In this document: positions 1-10,385 of the stretch, piece after piece
Position numbering within the stretch: position 1 is the first letter of the stretch
Layout: each line of letters opens with the position of its first letter
Assembly: GCF_000237925.1 (NCBI RefSeq)
Contig: NC_031495.1
Location: 53,576,746 to 53,640,745 of the forward strand
Direction: 5' to 3'
Origin: Schistosoma mansoni
Lineage: Eukaryota > Platyhelminthes > Trematoda > Strigeidida > Schistosomatidae
DNA length: 64,000 nucleotides
Notes under the pieces: generated by a model
Told to the model about the DNA's origin: nothing
Database searches by the model: none
Seen by the model: only the letters and a program-made list of their open reading frames with translations
Program-made: the position numbers and the translations under genes

Positions 1-453
1 AATTCGTCAAGATTTTATGTCCGGCTTTTATCACGTGAGTTATCCGCCAGTCGGAAAACGACTTGTCTAATCTTAACACTGTACCAATCAATGACGTTCG
101 ACCAGTACGAATAAAGCTTCCGCTATGCGAAATATCTATTTCAAGCATGCTCGGTTTATATGCCAAACAGACAGACCGCATCACAGCATAAAACAGAAAG
201 TAATATTTGTACAAGATCAAGCCAAGTGTGGCTGTGAACGTGGGAGACAGTAATCAATAAACTGAATATAATTTTGGGAACAGTAAATCGTATAATAACA
301 TTTCATAGGTCAAAATTAAGCTTGTAATAAGATGAATATAGATATACACAATCTAATTACTCAATAGTTAGACAATAGGAATATATATAGAATAATCGTC
401 CATTAATAGGTCCCGGAAATCTCCCGTACTCATGTCTTCATTAGGATATAACA
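1..453. repeat. LTR-like repeat, partial, cut by the window edge
   Basis: From about base 30 this stretch aligns with 15,752-16,265 over shared blocks such as TTATCCGCCA, GACGTTCGACC, ATATCTATTTCAAGCATGC and a common end AGGATATAACA. The better copy is bounded by TGTTAT and ATAACA, which is typical of an LTR. The family is not identified. It is a fossil and its left end is lost or outside the window. Confidence 0.5.
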
Positions 454-2485
454 ATACGGTTTAGTGACATCTGGTTCAACTAAGTGTTTGGAAGGAGATT
501 TCGGACAATAATGTCGTCGAACACCGTAGATCCTTGCCTTCTTCACTCTTTTGCCTCATTGATTTATCACGATTATAAACGGATATTATGTTTACTGAGC
601 TAACAAGCGTTTCTATGATTGCAGAGCGATTGGCCTTCAAGTTTGAGCCATGTCTACACTTTTCATCATTCTCATTGAGAAAAATCTGACATTTAGGAAC
701 ATGTAAATCCAAATACGACCAAACCACTTTTTTCTCAATGTTGAGGTCTTATTTGACCAGATTAAAGTTTGCAGCGTGAATTGATTGATCATTCTTGACT
801 TTCGGATCCTTGCTGGAAACCGTTACTCGGACCGAGCAAGATGTATATTTGATCTCATTTTGTTGTGAATAATCTGATTGATTCTCAGGCACCTAACACT
901 TATCAATTAACTACTCTGTTTACTGTGTGGTACGCCTATTTTTGCTAGAAAAACCTTTCATTGTATTCAACAGGCAGTACTGTTTAAGACATTTTGTACT
1001 TTTCAGATAATTTTTCTCCGTTAACTTGGAACGAGATAAAATAAGTTCAGCGGTTATATTCTGATAGAATTTAGCGCGCGTATCTCAATAAACGGTTTTT
1101 AAGCCACATATAGTCCCGTCAAATCGAGTGAACTTTGGTTTATTAGTCCTTTGCATTCACAACGAACACTAGTTTCGGTCGTTTATGACCTCAACATTCC
1201 CTTCTGGCTTCCATAATCAAAGATCTGTCACCTTCATTCTGTTTTCCAATATTTCCGCATGGTTAATTGACTATCATTTCAGCATCTAATCGGTTTGTGC
1301 TTTATCATCAAGTGGACAGTTATCACTCGTCTACAAACCATCTTCCTTTTAATGCTTTATATAAATGCCATCTGTTCGAAGCCCGATATTTCGAAACAGT
1401 TTGTGACTGATGACCAACCTCTTTTAGAAAACTTTGGAAAATTTCACTACATCCCAATCGTACTACTCACTATGAAATCGGATATTCAAAAATTCAGATC
1501 GATATTGTCGATATCATTTTTCAAGTGATTTGATATCCCCCTACTTAACTCAGCGCAGACTACTGAGTTTAAATAGTACGGTTGTGTGGTGAAATAGGTT
1601 TTTCTTAGTTGTGAGGCTTCCGATACTAGGATCTCGCAGAAAATACCATGTAGATAGATAAATAATACTGTTCAAAACTTACTAGTGGTGGCCTTCAGTC
1701 GGTTAACTCACGTCGGTTATCACCGATGTTAACGAGGTCAGCAAATTGAATAAAGGCAATACAACAGTTCAGGCAGACTAATGTGAATTGCTTATATTTC
1801 GTAATGCTTAGGTCTAATCGGCTAGAGACGAGCTCCTTACAGTCTGAAGAATAGGTTTGATTGTGCACTGGAGCCTGATAGCCTAAATGTCTCCAATATA
1901 TCTACACATTCTGATCTCTCTTAGCGAAGATACATCTGGAAAAGGCAGCCAGCATTGTGTGTCAATGCCCTAAACTCGTTTCTTTGAAAATTGATAAATT
2001 CAAGCAGCTACTGTTCATGTTTACCAAAAAATAAACTATTTCTACTCAAAAATGTGCAGTACTGCCACACTGATGAAGCAGTCAAGGGTAGCTAATGAGT
2101 TGAATTCTGGCTTACATATTTGTGGGAAACCTGGAACAGACGCAGCATGAGCACTCAAATGGAAGCATTACACTCTATTGTAGATATATCGATAGCACGT
2201 TTCTTGTTCGCATTAATCAGAAGCACTTTATGTACCCACTCAACTTGTTCAACACAGTGACATAAATTTCACTATTGAACATTACGTTCCTTGGACCTCG
2301 TAATCAAATGATTTCCAGACGGCAAACTACAAAAACATCCAGGGCGAAAATTCATGCGTTGAATTTTGTCGGAACTATGATAGCTTTTGTACAATAAGCT
2401 ACAAAAATGGGATTTTAAAGACTCTTTTCGGCTGTACTCGTGAACGTTGTTCAAAGAAAAACCCAGAAGAATGTACTTTCATTAC
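454..2485. other. Unassigned AT-rich DNA
   Basis: I see no recognisable gene or repeat here. A short open frame from the ATG at 1,352 to 1,528 (58 codons) follows an acceptor-like TTTCAG at about 1,281, but it has no family resemblance and may be chance. Confidence 0.5.
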
Positions 2486-3240
2486 AATCTACTTACTTTA
2501 CTCACGCCCGTTACTCACAATGGAGCAAAGGCTGCTGACCAGCATTCTCCCAAACACTCTACCCTGAGCTTTTCTTTCTAGTCCTATCCAACTTTTGTTC
2601 GTTCTTGTCATGTCTGTCTCCATTTCTCGGCGTAATGTATTCTCTGGTCATCCTCTTTCCCTTTTGACCTTCAGGATTCCATGTGAGGGCTTATCTTGTG
2701 ATGCAGTTGGCTCCATTCCTAAACATATGTTTTATCCACTTCCCGCGCTTCTTCCTGATTTCTTCCTCCACTGGAATCTGGTTTGTTGTCTCCCTCAGTA
2801 GAATGTTGCTGATAGTATCCGGCCAACGGATCCGAAGTACTTTGCATAGACAACTGTTAATAAACACCTGTATCTTCTGGATGATGACTTTTGTAGTTCT
2901 GCAGGTTTCCACCCCATACAGTAGAACAGTCTTGACATTTGTATTGAAAAGTCTGATCTTGATGTTGTTTGACAATTGTTTTGAGTTACAGATGATATTC
3001 AATAGAAGATATAATGCTCGTGCTTTGCCGATCTGCTTCTTCACATCTGCATCAGATCCACCGTGTTCATCGATGATGCTGCCCAGATATGTAAAGGTTT
3101 TCACATCTTCCAAAGCTACTCCGTCAAATGTGATTCAATTGATACATGTTGTGTTGTATCGGAGAGTCTTGTTTTCTTTTTGTGTATGTTGAGACCTATT
3201 GCTGCTAAGGCTGGTGTCACATTGGTCGTCTTCTCCTGCA
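2486..3240 (-). mobile_element. RTE-B non-LTR retroelement, 3' part of the polymerase ORF
   Basis: The minus strand encodes the post-RT region of a schistosome-type RTE polyprotein. Visible blocks are [35 protein letters not shown] and [20 protein letters not shown], with the longest open stretch at 2,691-3,113. The tail near 2,490-2,520 reads (minus) as the family ending GTAACGGGCGTGAGTAAAG. The reading frame shifts before and after the open stretch, so this is a 5'-truncated dead copy. Its relatives in this window are at 50.0-51.6, 52.8-53.1 and 59.9-60.7 kb. Confidence 0.85.
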
Positions 3241-3635
3241 ATACAACTTAACTCAAAAATACATATAAAGCGAAATCCACCTTGAAATATACGTAGACCG
3301 ACGTACGTGTTAAGTGAAATACTATGGAAAAGAAAGACTGCTTCCTGTACCTGCATTTCAAAAAAGTTGAAATCAGTGTAATTATTAACCATGCGATAGA
3401 TGCCATGATGAAGATTGCTTATCCACTGACAAGACTGACGACAATAAGACAAACCGCTCACTCGAACGAATCGAAATTGGAAAATCTGTAGTGACACTGG
3501 TCCCTAACCTCACGATCTTTGAGACTGAACATGTTCACACTTCCGAGAATGTTCCAAAGAATTTGAGGCTGTGGGGCGTTACGGCTCTCAACAGTATAAT
3601 AGTCCGGCATTTCATTGATGCCGAGATTCAAAAAT

Positions 3636-3672
3636 CTGTAGTGGATGTCGAGTCGTGGACGGACTATGATCA
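3636..3672. repeat. Start of an LTR copy running into gap 1
   Basis: TGTAGTGGATGTCGAG onward matches the first 35 bases of the LTR-like repeat at 8,454 and 31,503, then the sequence enters the N run. A multicopy LTR at the edge is a likely reason for the assembly break. Confidence 0.6.
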
Positions 3673-3872
3673 NNNNNNNNNNNNNNNNNNNNNNNNNNNN
3701 NNNNNNNNNNNNNNNNNNNNNNNNNNNNNNNNNNNNNNNNNNNNNNNNNNNNNNNNNNNNNNNNNNNNNNNNNNNNNNNNNNNNNNNNNNNNNNNNNNNN
3801 NNNNNNNNNNNNNNNNNNNNNNNNNNNNNNNNNNNNNNNNNNNNNNNNNNNNNNNNNNNNNNNNNNNNNNNN
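3673..3872. other. Assembly gap of exactly 200 N
   Basis: The run is exactly 200 N, the same as the gap at 7,377. This is a scaffolding placeholder, so the true distance is unknown. Confidence 0.99.
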
Positions 3873-4269
3873 GCATTGGTCTCAAGATGTATGAAACTGA
3901 ACAATCAGGGAACGTAGCATAGTGTGCATCGATCGAATTGAACAGCCACCAACCTGAGCAGTAATAAATGTTCTATGAGAAAGTTTATAACGGTGAAACG
4001 CAGATGTGTAAGCACAACTAGAAGTGATGATTCCGTATTCGTCGACCTATTGACTTGAGAGTGCAAGCAACGCACACTGTCGAAAGCTTGGATTGACCAA
4101 ATGCTTAAAGGTTGTTGACTTCCCATTATTCTTCAAACGATGACAGACAGTGATGAAACTCATTTCTCTCCCACAGCCATTAACTTACTTTCCCAAACAT
4201 ATTTTTACACGTTTTAGGTGAGGGATGCCGAGTTCATCCTATGCATCACATCACAATCAAAGGTCATAG

Positions 4270-4454
4270 GTGGAGATCAGAACATGACAATAATCAAATA
4301 CAACTACATCTCAAATAAATCATTTGCAATTGTGGGAATGGTGCACAGCGAATGTTTGCTCATTATTCGAAGATTCGATGTGAAAACGCTTGATCTATTG
4401 CAAGCTTACATTGTTTTTGTTGATCCATTTTGTGAAGTTGTAATAAATAAATGA
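4270..4454 (+). CDS. Terminal exon copy C of the fibronectin-III-like secreted gene (probably an assembly duplicate)
   Basis: Identical to terminal exon copy B at 21,975-22,159, including the acceptor ATAG and the stop. It encodes about 60 residues beginning GDQNMTIIKYNY. No upstream exons lie beside it because the contig is cut by the gap at 3,872. It should be counted as a separate exon only if the 3.9-7.4 kb contig proves real. Confidence 0.4.
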
Positions 4455-6115
4455 GAGGTCTGTGAAATATTTGTATTTTAAAGATAGATAATGAATCATT
4501 AAACGATAGAGACAAGATGAAACATGTAACACCAATGATAAACAAGCGACGTAAGAGAAGTGAGTGGAAACTGTAATTAGTTTCCGATAACATGTTTCAA
4601 CATACAGTTGTCATATTTGAATGCATGATTGCTGATGCATAAGCTTTCTAGAAGATTTGAAATACTTGGAGTTTGCATAAATGCTATCTTCCAATGTAGT
4701 TTGTTTCGCCAGGATATTGTCAGTGAAGTTATTATCCTGAAGCAAGTGGCCGAATTCTCATCTCTGCCATTTCGAGTGGACCAAACTTTTGGATTTCCTA
4801 CAGTACAGCGAATGGACATGGAAGGATCACACGAATTCATCCTCTTTTATATCTGATTTGGATGAACTACCGTCCAGTTGTGATGTTGTTGATTTGCATC
4901 AAAATATTCCCCATCGATCTGAATTCCCAAAACAAAGCCTGTAAGAAGTATAGGTCCACAACAACGGTTGATAACCATAAATTTCAACAATTGCACAAAC
5001 CCCTACTAACTGTTTTTACTATCTTTCCTTTCCTTGATATTGAACAAGAGTACGTGATCGCTTGTCAGTATGTTTGCATATTGACAAGGAAACGAACATG
5101 CCAAGTTGGATTAGAAAATACATAATGCTTGGTATAAAATTAAGTGAGAATCCAGTGTATTCAGCATAATTGGCTTGCACTGAAAGTGACTGAGTTTTAA
5201 GTTGAATGAAATGTAACGGATTCTATGTGGAATTTGTGAGTGTCAAGTGTAGGTTTATGTGTAAGAAGTGACCTGATTATTATGTCTATGAAAATGATCC
5301 ACCCACCTTTGAATGTTAGCCAAATTTGTATTTATCACCCAACGTAGCTCAGTTTAATTAATACAAATAATTATGTAGATTGTTTTATTCATACTAACTG
5401 ACGACTGTTACCATTCATGAAAGAGCAGAGACAACCCTCGATGATTCTCTATGGAACTACTATTCCCTTGAAGTACGCTGTTACAAATTACTTGTTAGGA
5501 TAATGAGTGATTTGCCATATGAAAACAAACAATGTGTTAAGTGATAGGGAATCCAACAATCGTTTAATGTGAACACTATTGAAAATACTTCCAATTACGT
5601 TTTAATTGATGAGTTGAGTTTTAGACAGAGAAAGCTTAAACGAGAACAAGCTAAGCTACGAGAGTTAAACTGACAAGCGTTGTATGTGATTTAATTTTTC
5701 GAATGACGTTAGTTTTCTCTATGAATATTATCTTGATTACAAACACATAATTACATTCAACAAAGTGAACACCTGTACGTCTCTTACTGATGATACATGT
5801 CGAATGTGGACTGTATCTCAATTTACAATTGTCGTTATGTTTGTGTGGTGATTTAGGAATATGACTAATAATTAGCTTACGAAAACTGTGCAATTTTTTC
5901 AGTTGAGAAATGTAGCTTATTCAACCCAATGGATGCTTCAAGGACAACTTAAACAGAGAATTATTTTCGCTGATTTTCCCATAGTTGTAAGACATAGAAT
6001 GGAATAACTGCATTTGTCACGGCTTCTCTTCCGTGGAGTTAATACTTGTTGAGTACGAGGCAGATAGTTACCCACCTAAGACAACGGAATATGGTCGCCC
6101 AATATCGTGGATTGA
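4455..6115. other. Unassigned DNA within the duplicated contig
   Basis: The stretch is the 3' flank of the terminal exon, mirrored at 22,160-23,820. It has several short open frames of 75-87 codons but nothing I recognise. Confidence 0.5.
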
Positions 6116-6116
6116 T

Positions 6117-6300
6117 CCGAGCTAGACATTAGCTCAGTAGTCTAGATGTAGAGCGTTCGCGCGTGATACTGTATGTCTTGAATTCGATTCTCATATGTGG
6201 GATCGTGGATGCGCACTGCTGAGGAGCCTTGTGCTAGAACGATATGGTCGCCCATTGCATCCAGCTTCTCAATATTGGTTTAACTCAGATTGGTTCATAG
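6117..6300 (+). repeat. Sm-alpha-like SINE with decayed hammerhead
   Basis: A tRNA-like head is visible, with an A-box-like TAGCTCAGTAGTCTAGA and a B-box-like TTGAATTCGATTCTC. The family block GTGGATGCGCACTGCTGAGGAG follows, then a hammerhead core in which GAAA has become GATA, so self-cleavage is unlikely. The same copy occurs at 23,822-24,005. Confidence 0.7.
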
Positions 6301-7061
6301 TTTCATTGAAATTTATCAATCTGCACAACCCCAGAATGACATAAATATCATTTCTTTTTTTAACCGTCTACCAAAATCTTGAGTCATGCACAGTAATGCA
6401 GTAACACAAACGATGCTGAGGAATCACAACAATCAATTTTTGGGTTTCCAAATAAGCAAAGTATTACTTGACGGAAGGTGTCATTTTTTGAGAGACAAAA
6501 CTTAAAATGAGATCTCAAATGAGATGATAAATAGAATGATTTGGTTATGTTAAAATATTGAAAATGAATAGAATGTTACTAATAGAGTCATCTAGATCTT
6601 ACATATATGGTAAGTAGAACAAATCCAAAACAATAGTAGTGTCTTCTTTTATATTTGGCTCTAAAAATCTCTACATTCAACGTGTAGGCGACATAACTCT
6701 AATTTAAGATCATTAATAAAATAATTAATCCAACATTTTTTTATCCCTTAAACTCTCTTCTTCTTAATTAAAATTAAAATACTGATCAGAAATATTCATT
6801 GCAATTTTAACTCATTAGCTAATAAAGTTATGGTACTACCGCCAAATAATTGAAAAGTCTGGAAATCGCACGATGGAACTATTTGCAAAGACCCAAAAAT
6901 GACCTAAAACTGTATATAATTCTGATAGAATATTTATCATATCCTACATTATAATATATTTAAAATTCTTAATGGCTGAATATTTAAATTAAATGATAAC
7001 TGTGACAATAATATATTCAAATTTTTGTGGGAAATTATTATTTTAAACAACGTATAGTACT

Positions 7062-7114
7062 GAACGAGTACTACTACGCTCGAACGAGTACTACTACGCT
7101 CGAACGAGTACTAC
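7062..7114. repeat. Tandem repeat, 20-bp unit x 2.6
   Basis: The unit GAACGAGTACTACTACGCTC is repeated perfectly. It is also present at 24,767-24,819 as part of the duplicated block. Confidence 0.9.
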
Positions 7115-7376
7115 AAAATGAGATCCTTTTTAAACTTCATTCAATGATAAATTTAAATATCTTTTTTAAAATTTGCTTCAATTTTAAGTTTGATATAAAA
7201 ATGACTGAATGAGATTCAAAATCATGTTTATAAAGATATTGCAAAGACAGCGAATTGAATAATAAAAAAAAGATTGAATTTATGTTATTCTTCATCTATT
7301 TTGGAAAGTTTCCACAACACATTATTATGAATGCCAAACTACAGTAAATGGAAATCTGATATTTATTTTAACTGGA

Positions 7377-7576
7377 NNNNNNNNNNNNNNNNNNNNNNNN
7401 NNNNNNNNNNNNNNNNNNNNNNNNNNNNNNNNNNNNNNNNNNNNNNNNNNNNNNNNNNNNNNNNNNNNNNNNNNNNNNNNNNNNNNNNNNNNNNNNNNNN
7501 NNNNNNNNNNNNNNNNNNNNNNNNNNNNNNNNNNNNNNNNNNNNNNNNNNNNNNNNNNNNNNNNNNNNNNNNNNNN
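7377..7576. other. Assembly gap of exactly 200 N
   Basis: Second 200-N placeholder, bounding the redundant contig on the right. Confidence 0.99.
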
Positions 7577-8096
7577 AGGGAAGGAACGCAAGTCCTATGG
7601 CCACTTATCCATGGTCTTTATTATAACTCAGGTAGATTTAGATTAGATATAACCATACCAAGCTGTATTACATTACAAAAAAAATTTAACAATCATACAC
7701 GGTCAGGCTAAAAAGTGGCTGAGTGTAGAGGAGACCGTAAATAATAGATTGGTAATAAACCAAGAATAGTAAATCGTACCATGATGGTTAATGAAGCAAT
7801 AGAAAGATTATGATAAAGGAAATATATAAAAAGAGTTTGACAACACCTCTACACGCAACACCTTTATAATCGAAGAACCGACTCAGTCAAATCATAAGTC
7901 GGGAACGAAGGAGTTCGAGGATATACTTCGTCGGGTGTCAGTATGTCGAAGGAAAGTTTGATCTAGGCTAGCCAGTAGTTGGAAGGACTGAGTGACACGG
8001 CGTACACAGTCATTATTTGATGCGGATGCGTTACCGAGCGCCTTCAGCTAGGTGATCCATTAAAACTTCAGGAGGATAGGGTTATTTCGGGACCAG

Positions 8097-8260
8097 TTCA
8101 ACGGCGAGCAGAGAAATCAGTTCGATGACTCAAATTCAAGCCTTATGAAGGGCACCTCAAATCAATGAAACTTTACCCATTAGAATATGGGAGTCCTAAG
8201 GGTGACTTACTGATGACATCCCAAACACTTTTGAATATCCTGATAAATATCTACTTGAAT
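8097..8260 (+). mobile_element. CR1-like LINE, C-terminal polymerase remnant
   Basis: The plus strand reads approximately RAEKSVR then KLYPLEYGSPKGDLL, matching the conserved R.KSVRGL and L.PLEYRRLRGDL ending of CR1/SR1-type reverse transcriptases. There is a stop between the two blocks. It is related to the piece at 33.7-34.4 kb. DNA from 7,577 to 8,096 is unassigned. Confidence 0.6.
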
Positions 8261-8453
8261 TCAGTCCCAACACAAACCCTGTGGGTATCACTCGGAAACT
8301 AGAACCATAACATAGCAGAAAAGACTGCAGACACACCTACTCCATAAGAGTAGTCAGTTGCTGTGACTCTCTGTCAACCGAGCTAGTTCAAGAGATTTTC
8401 CAGAAAACTTGATATATTTGTAATGGATGTCGTATCACGTCGGGCTCACCAGT

Positions 8454-8810
8454 TGCAGTAGATGTCGAGTCGAGGACGGACTATGATCACCACTACTATT
8501 CGATTACGCGTACAAATATGACTTGGTTCCCTTGATAGCCCGTAAACCAGAAGGCTTTACTAGTCCAGATCAAGTATATTTATTGGTGATCTCGTGGTAT
8601 CGAAATAATACCGAGACGTGCCAAAGAGTACAAGCGAACAAGCAGTGCGTGAGCAAGCTCGAACCAAACCAGGCGGTATATCGAACAAGAAGTGAAACGG
8701 ATACAGTTAAACAAATACAGTAAAACAATCTCTGGTACAATTGGTTACAATAATAATAATTGTTTCTATTATTCCAATCGTGTTCTTATCGAGACTGGCC
8801 GGTCACTACA
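8454..8810. repeat. Solo LTR-like element
   Basis: The 357-bp unit is bounded by TGCAG on the left and CACTACA on the right. It shares long blocks with 31,503-32,466: ACTATGATCACCACTAC, TGGTATCGAAATAATACCGAG and ACAATCTCTGGTACAATTGG. The 31.5 kb copy lies next to gypsy-type integrase, so the family is probably gypsy. No target-site duplication is clear. It is a fossil. Confidence 0.6.
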
Positions 8811-9255
8811 AATCCATCAAAATTGTTATCATGCAATAAACAGTGTCTACCCGATTTGCCGATGCAGCAATAACAAGGAAACTCAAACACGATTTATATA
8901 TCCAGGAAGAGACGGGAATCAACTTATCAGCACGTTGAAAAATTTTTATTCTTTGTTACTATAACAATTATTATTATATTATTAGTGTTAATCTCGTCAT
9001 TCGGTCCCGGTTAAACTAATTCTATGCACACGAAAATTTTCCCCTAGTTCATCAGTTTCTTTCACTCACTTGGTTTTCTAGACATTTGTAAACTTTTCAA
9101 ATCCTGGTTGGTTCTTGCGTAACATATTTGACCAATTACTAATTTCAAACAATTACGAACTTATCACTAAATGTTTTTAGATCTTGTTTCAAGTGATTAT
9201 AATCTTGTGTAAACTCACCACGATTTTCACAAATGTCGCAAAATTAATCTTATCG
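8811..9255. other. Unassigned DNA
   Basis: Low-complexity AT-rich stretches (AATAATTATTATTATATTATTAG). I see nothing recognisable. Confidence 0.4.
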
Positions 9256-9353
9256 TGGATCGTGGATGCGCACTGCTGAGGAGCCCGCAATAGGACGAAA
9301 CGGTCGTCCAATGCTTCCAGGTTTTCCATGGTGCTCTAACTTCAATGGACTCA
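9256..9353 (+). repeat. Sm-alpha-like SINE, head-truncated
   Basis: Begins at the family block CGTGGATCGTGGATGCG without the tRNA-like head. It runs through a hammerhead and ends in the family tail GCTTCCAGGTTTTCCATGGTG. Confidence 0.75.
9270..9314 (+). ncRNA. Hammerhead ribozyme, type I, slightly degraded
   Basis: The core CTGAGGA and GAAA are intact. Stem I pairs GCACTG with CAATGC with one C-A mismatch, and stem II pairs GCCC with GGAC with one C-A mismatch. Stem III is the minimal AC-GGTC-GT hairpin and the cleavage base is C at 9,308. It may be weakly active. The intact relative is at 61,441. Confidence 0.6.
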
Positions 9354-10182
9354 TAATTTCGACTATGTATAAAAAATTATTGGTTTTGTTTGATCGTTTT
9401 CTGCGTTCGGACAATATACTTTGATTTTTGCTACCATGCGTTTAGCTTAAATACCTGTAATCTTCTCAAGATGTTATCTCGTAAATCTTTGTCCATGAAG
9501 CAAGACAGCCACTCTGAATAGAACAGAATTATTACTCACTCAACGGTTCGGTATTTGATCTCAATTGTATTTCCTTTTATGTGTAAAAAATTCACCCACA
9601 TGAAAACACTTGCATACACGGCCTGTAGTTGTTGAGTTAAATGTAGACAATATGGGGATTTAAAGAATTAGCCAATATGACTCTAGTTAAATATATATTA
9701 GAAACGGATGAAGTTTTTTAAGTCAAATAGCTTACTTGTTCTGAATTAAGCAACGTTAAGACACTGTGCACGACAGCCTAGGGAATAGCCTAAAGTTCAT
9801 CTGCGGGTTACTAGATCCCACATGTAGTTTGCTTTAGAATGTGATTAAACATATTAATTATTATTGGTGCAAATGGTCTGTGCCCGCAAACAAAGTAGTA
9901 GGATATATTGAATAGTGAATCATAAAAATAGCTGTTAGGTATGTTAAACTATGAATTTGAGATTTAAACGAATAAGAAAGCGGTGTTATTGTTATGCTTT
10001 TATCAAAATATTGAAAGGAATGTCTATGGTTTATCGATTGATAAATTAACTAATTATTATATATTCATTAAACTACCTAAATAGAGAATTTAATGTTAGT
10101 ATTACTTACTTTTTATAAATGTTAATAACAACATTTGTAGTTGTTTTACTTGCTACTAATTATGAATGTAAGTCTGAATATT

Positions 10183-10385
10183 AATCTAATAGTTGAATTC
10201 ATGAGTTGATTCAAGATAGATCACCACTAAAACCTGGAAGCATTGGACGGCCATCTCGTCATAGTGTGAGACTCTCCAGCATAACGTATCCACGATCCCG
10301 GCCGCGAACATTTAAATTCTAGACTACTGAGCCGGCATCCAAAGATGGTCTAGCTTAAATCAACTCATGAATTCAACTATTAGAT
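10183..10385 (-). repeat. Sm-alpha-like SINE bounded by inverted termini
   Basis: On the minus strand: a head with GAGTTGATTTAAGCTAGACC, an A-box-like GGCTCAGTAGTCTAGA, the GGGATCGTGGAT block, a decayed hammerhead (GAAA lost), then GTCCAATGCTTCCAGG. The element starts and ends with CTAATAGTTGAATTCATGAG and its reverse complement, giving terminal inverted repeats of about 24 bp. Confidence 0.7.

Larger units (their letters stand above)
3873..7376. repeat. 3,504-bp contig nearly identical to 21,577-25,081
   Basis: This contig lies between two 200-N gaps and matches 21,577-25,081 from end to end. I found only a handful of differences: one extra A near 21,600, T/C changes near 5,969, 6,027 and 6,476, and a small rearrangement near 7,340. 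It contains another copy of the last exon of the secreted-protein gene, a hammerhead SINE and a 20-bp tandem repeat, all in the same order. Identity this high, together with the gap boundaries, suggests an allelic contig misplaced by scaffolding rather than a real duplication. Confidence 0.9.

Noticed and set aside
6130-6200. tRNA gene
   Set aside because: A- and B-box-like motifs are present but there is no acceptor stem or anticodon arm, and the sequence continues into a hammerhead SINE.
7062-7114. CRISPR-like array
   Set aside because: It is a perfect head-to-tail 20-bp tandem repeat without spacers, in a eukaryotic context.
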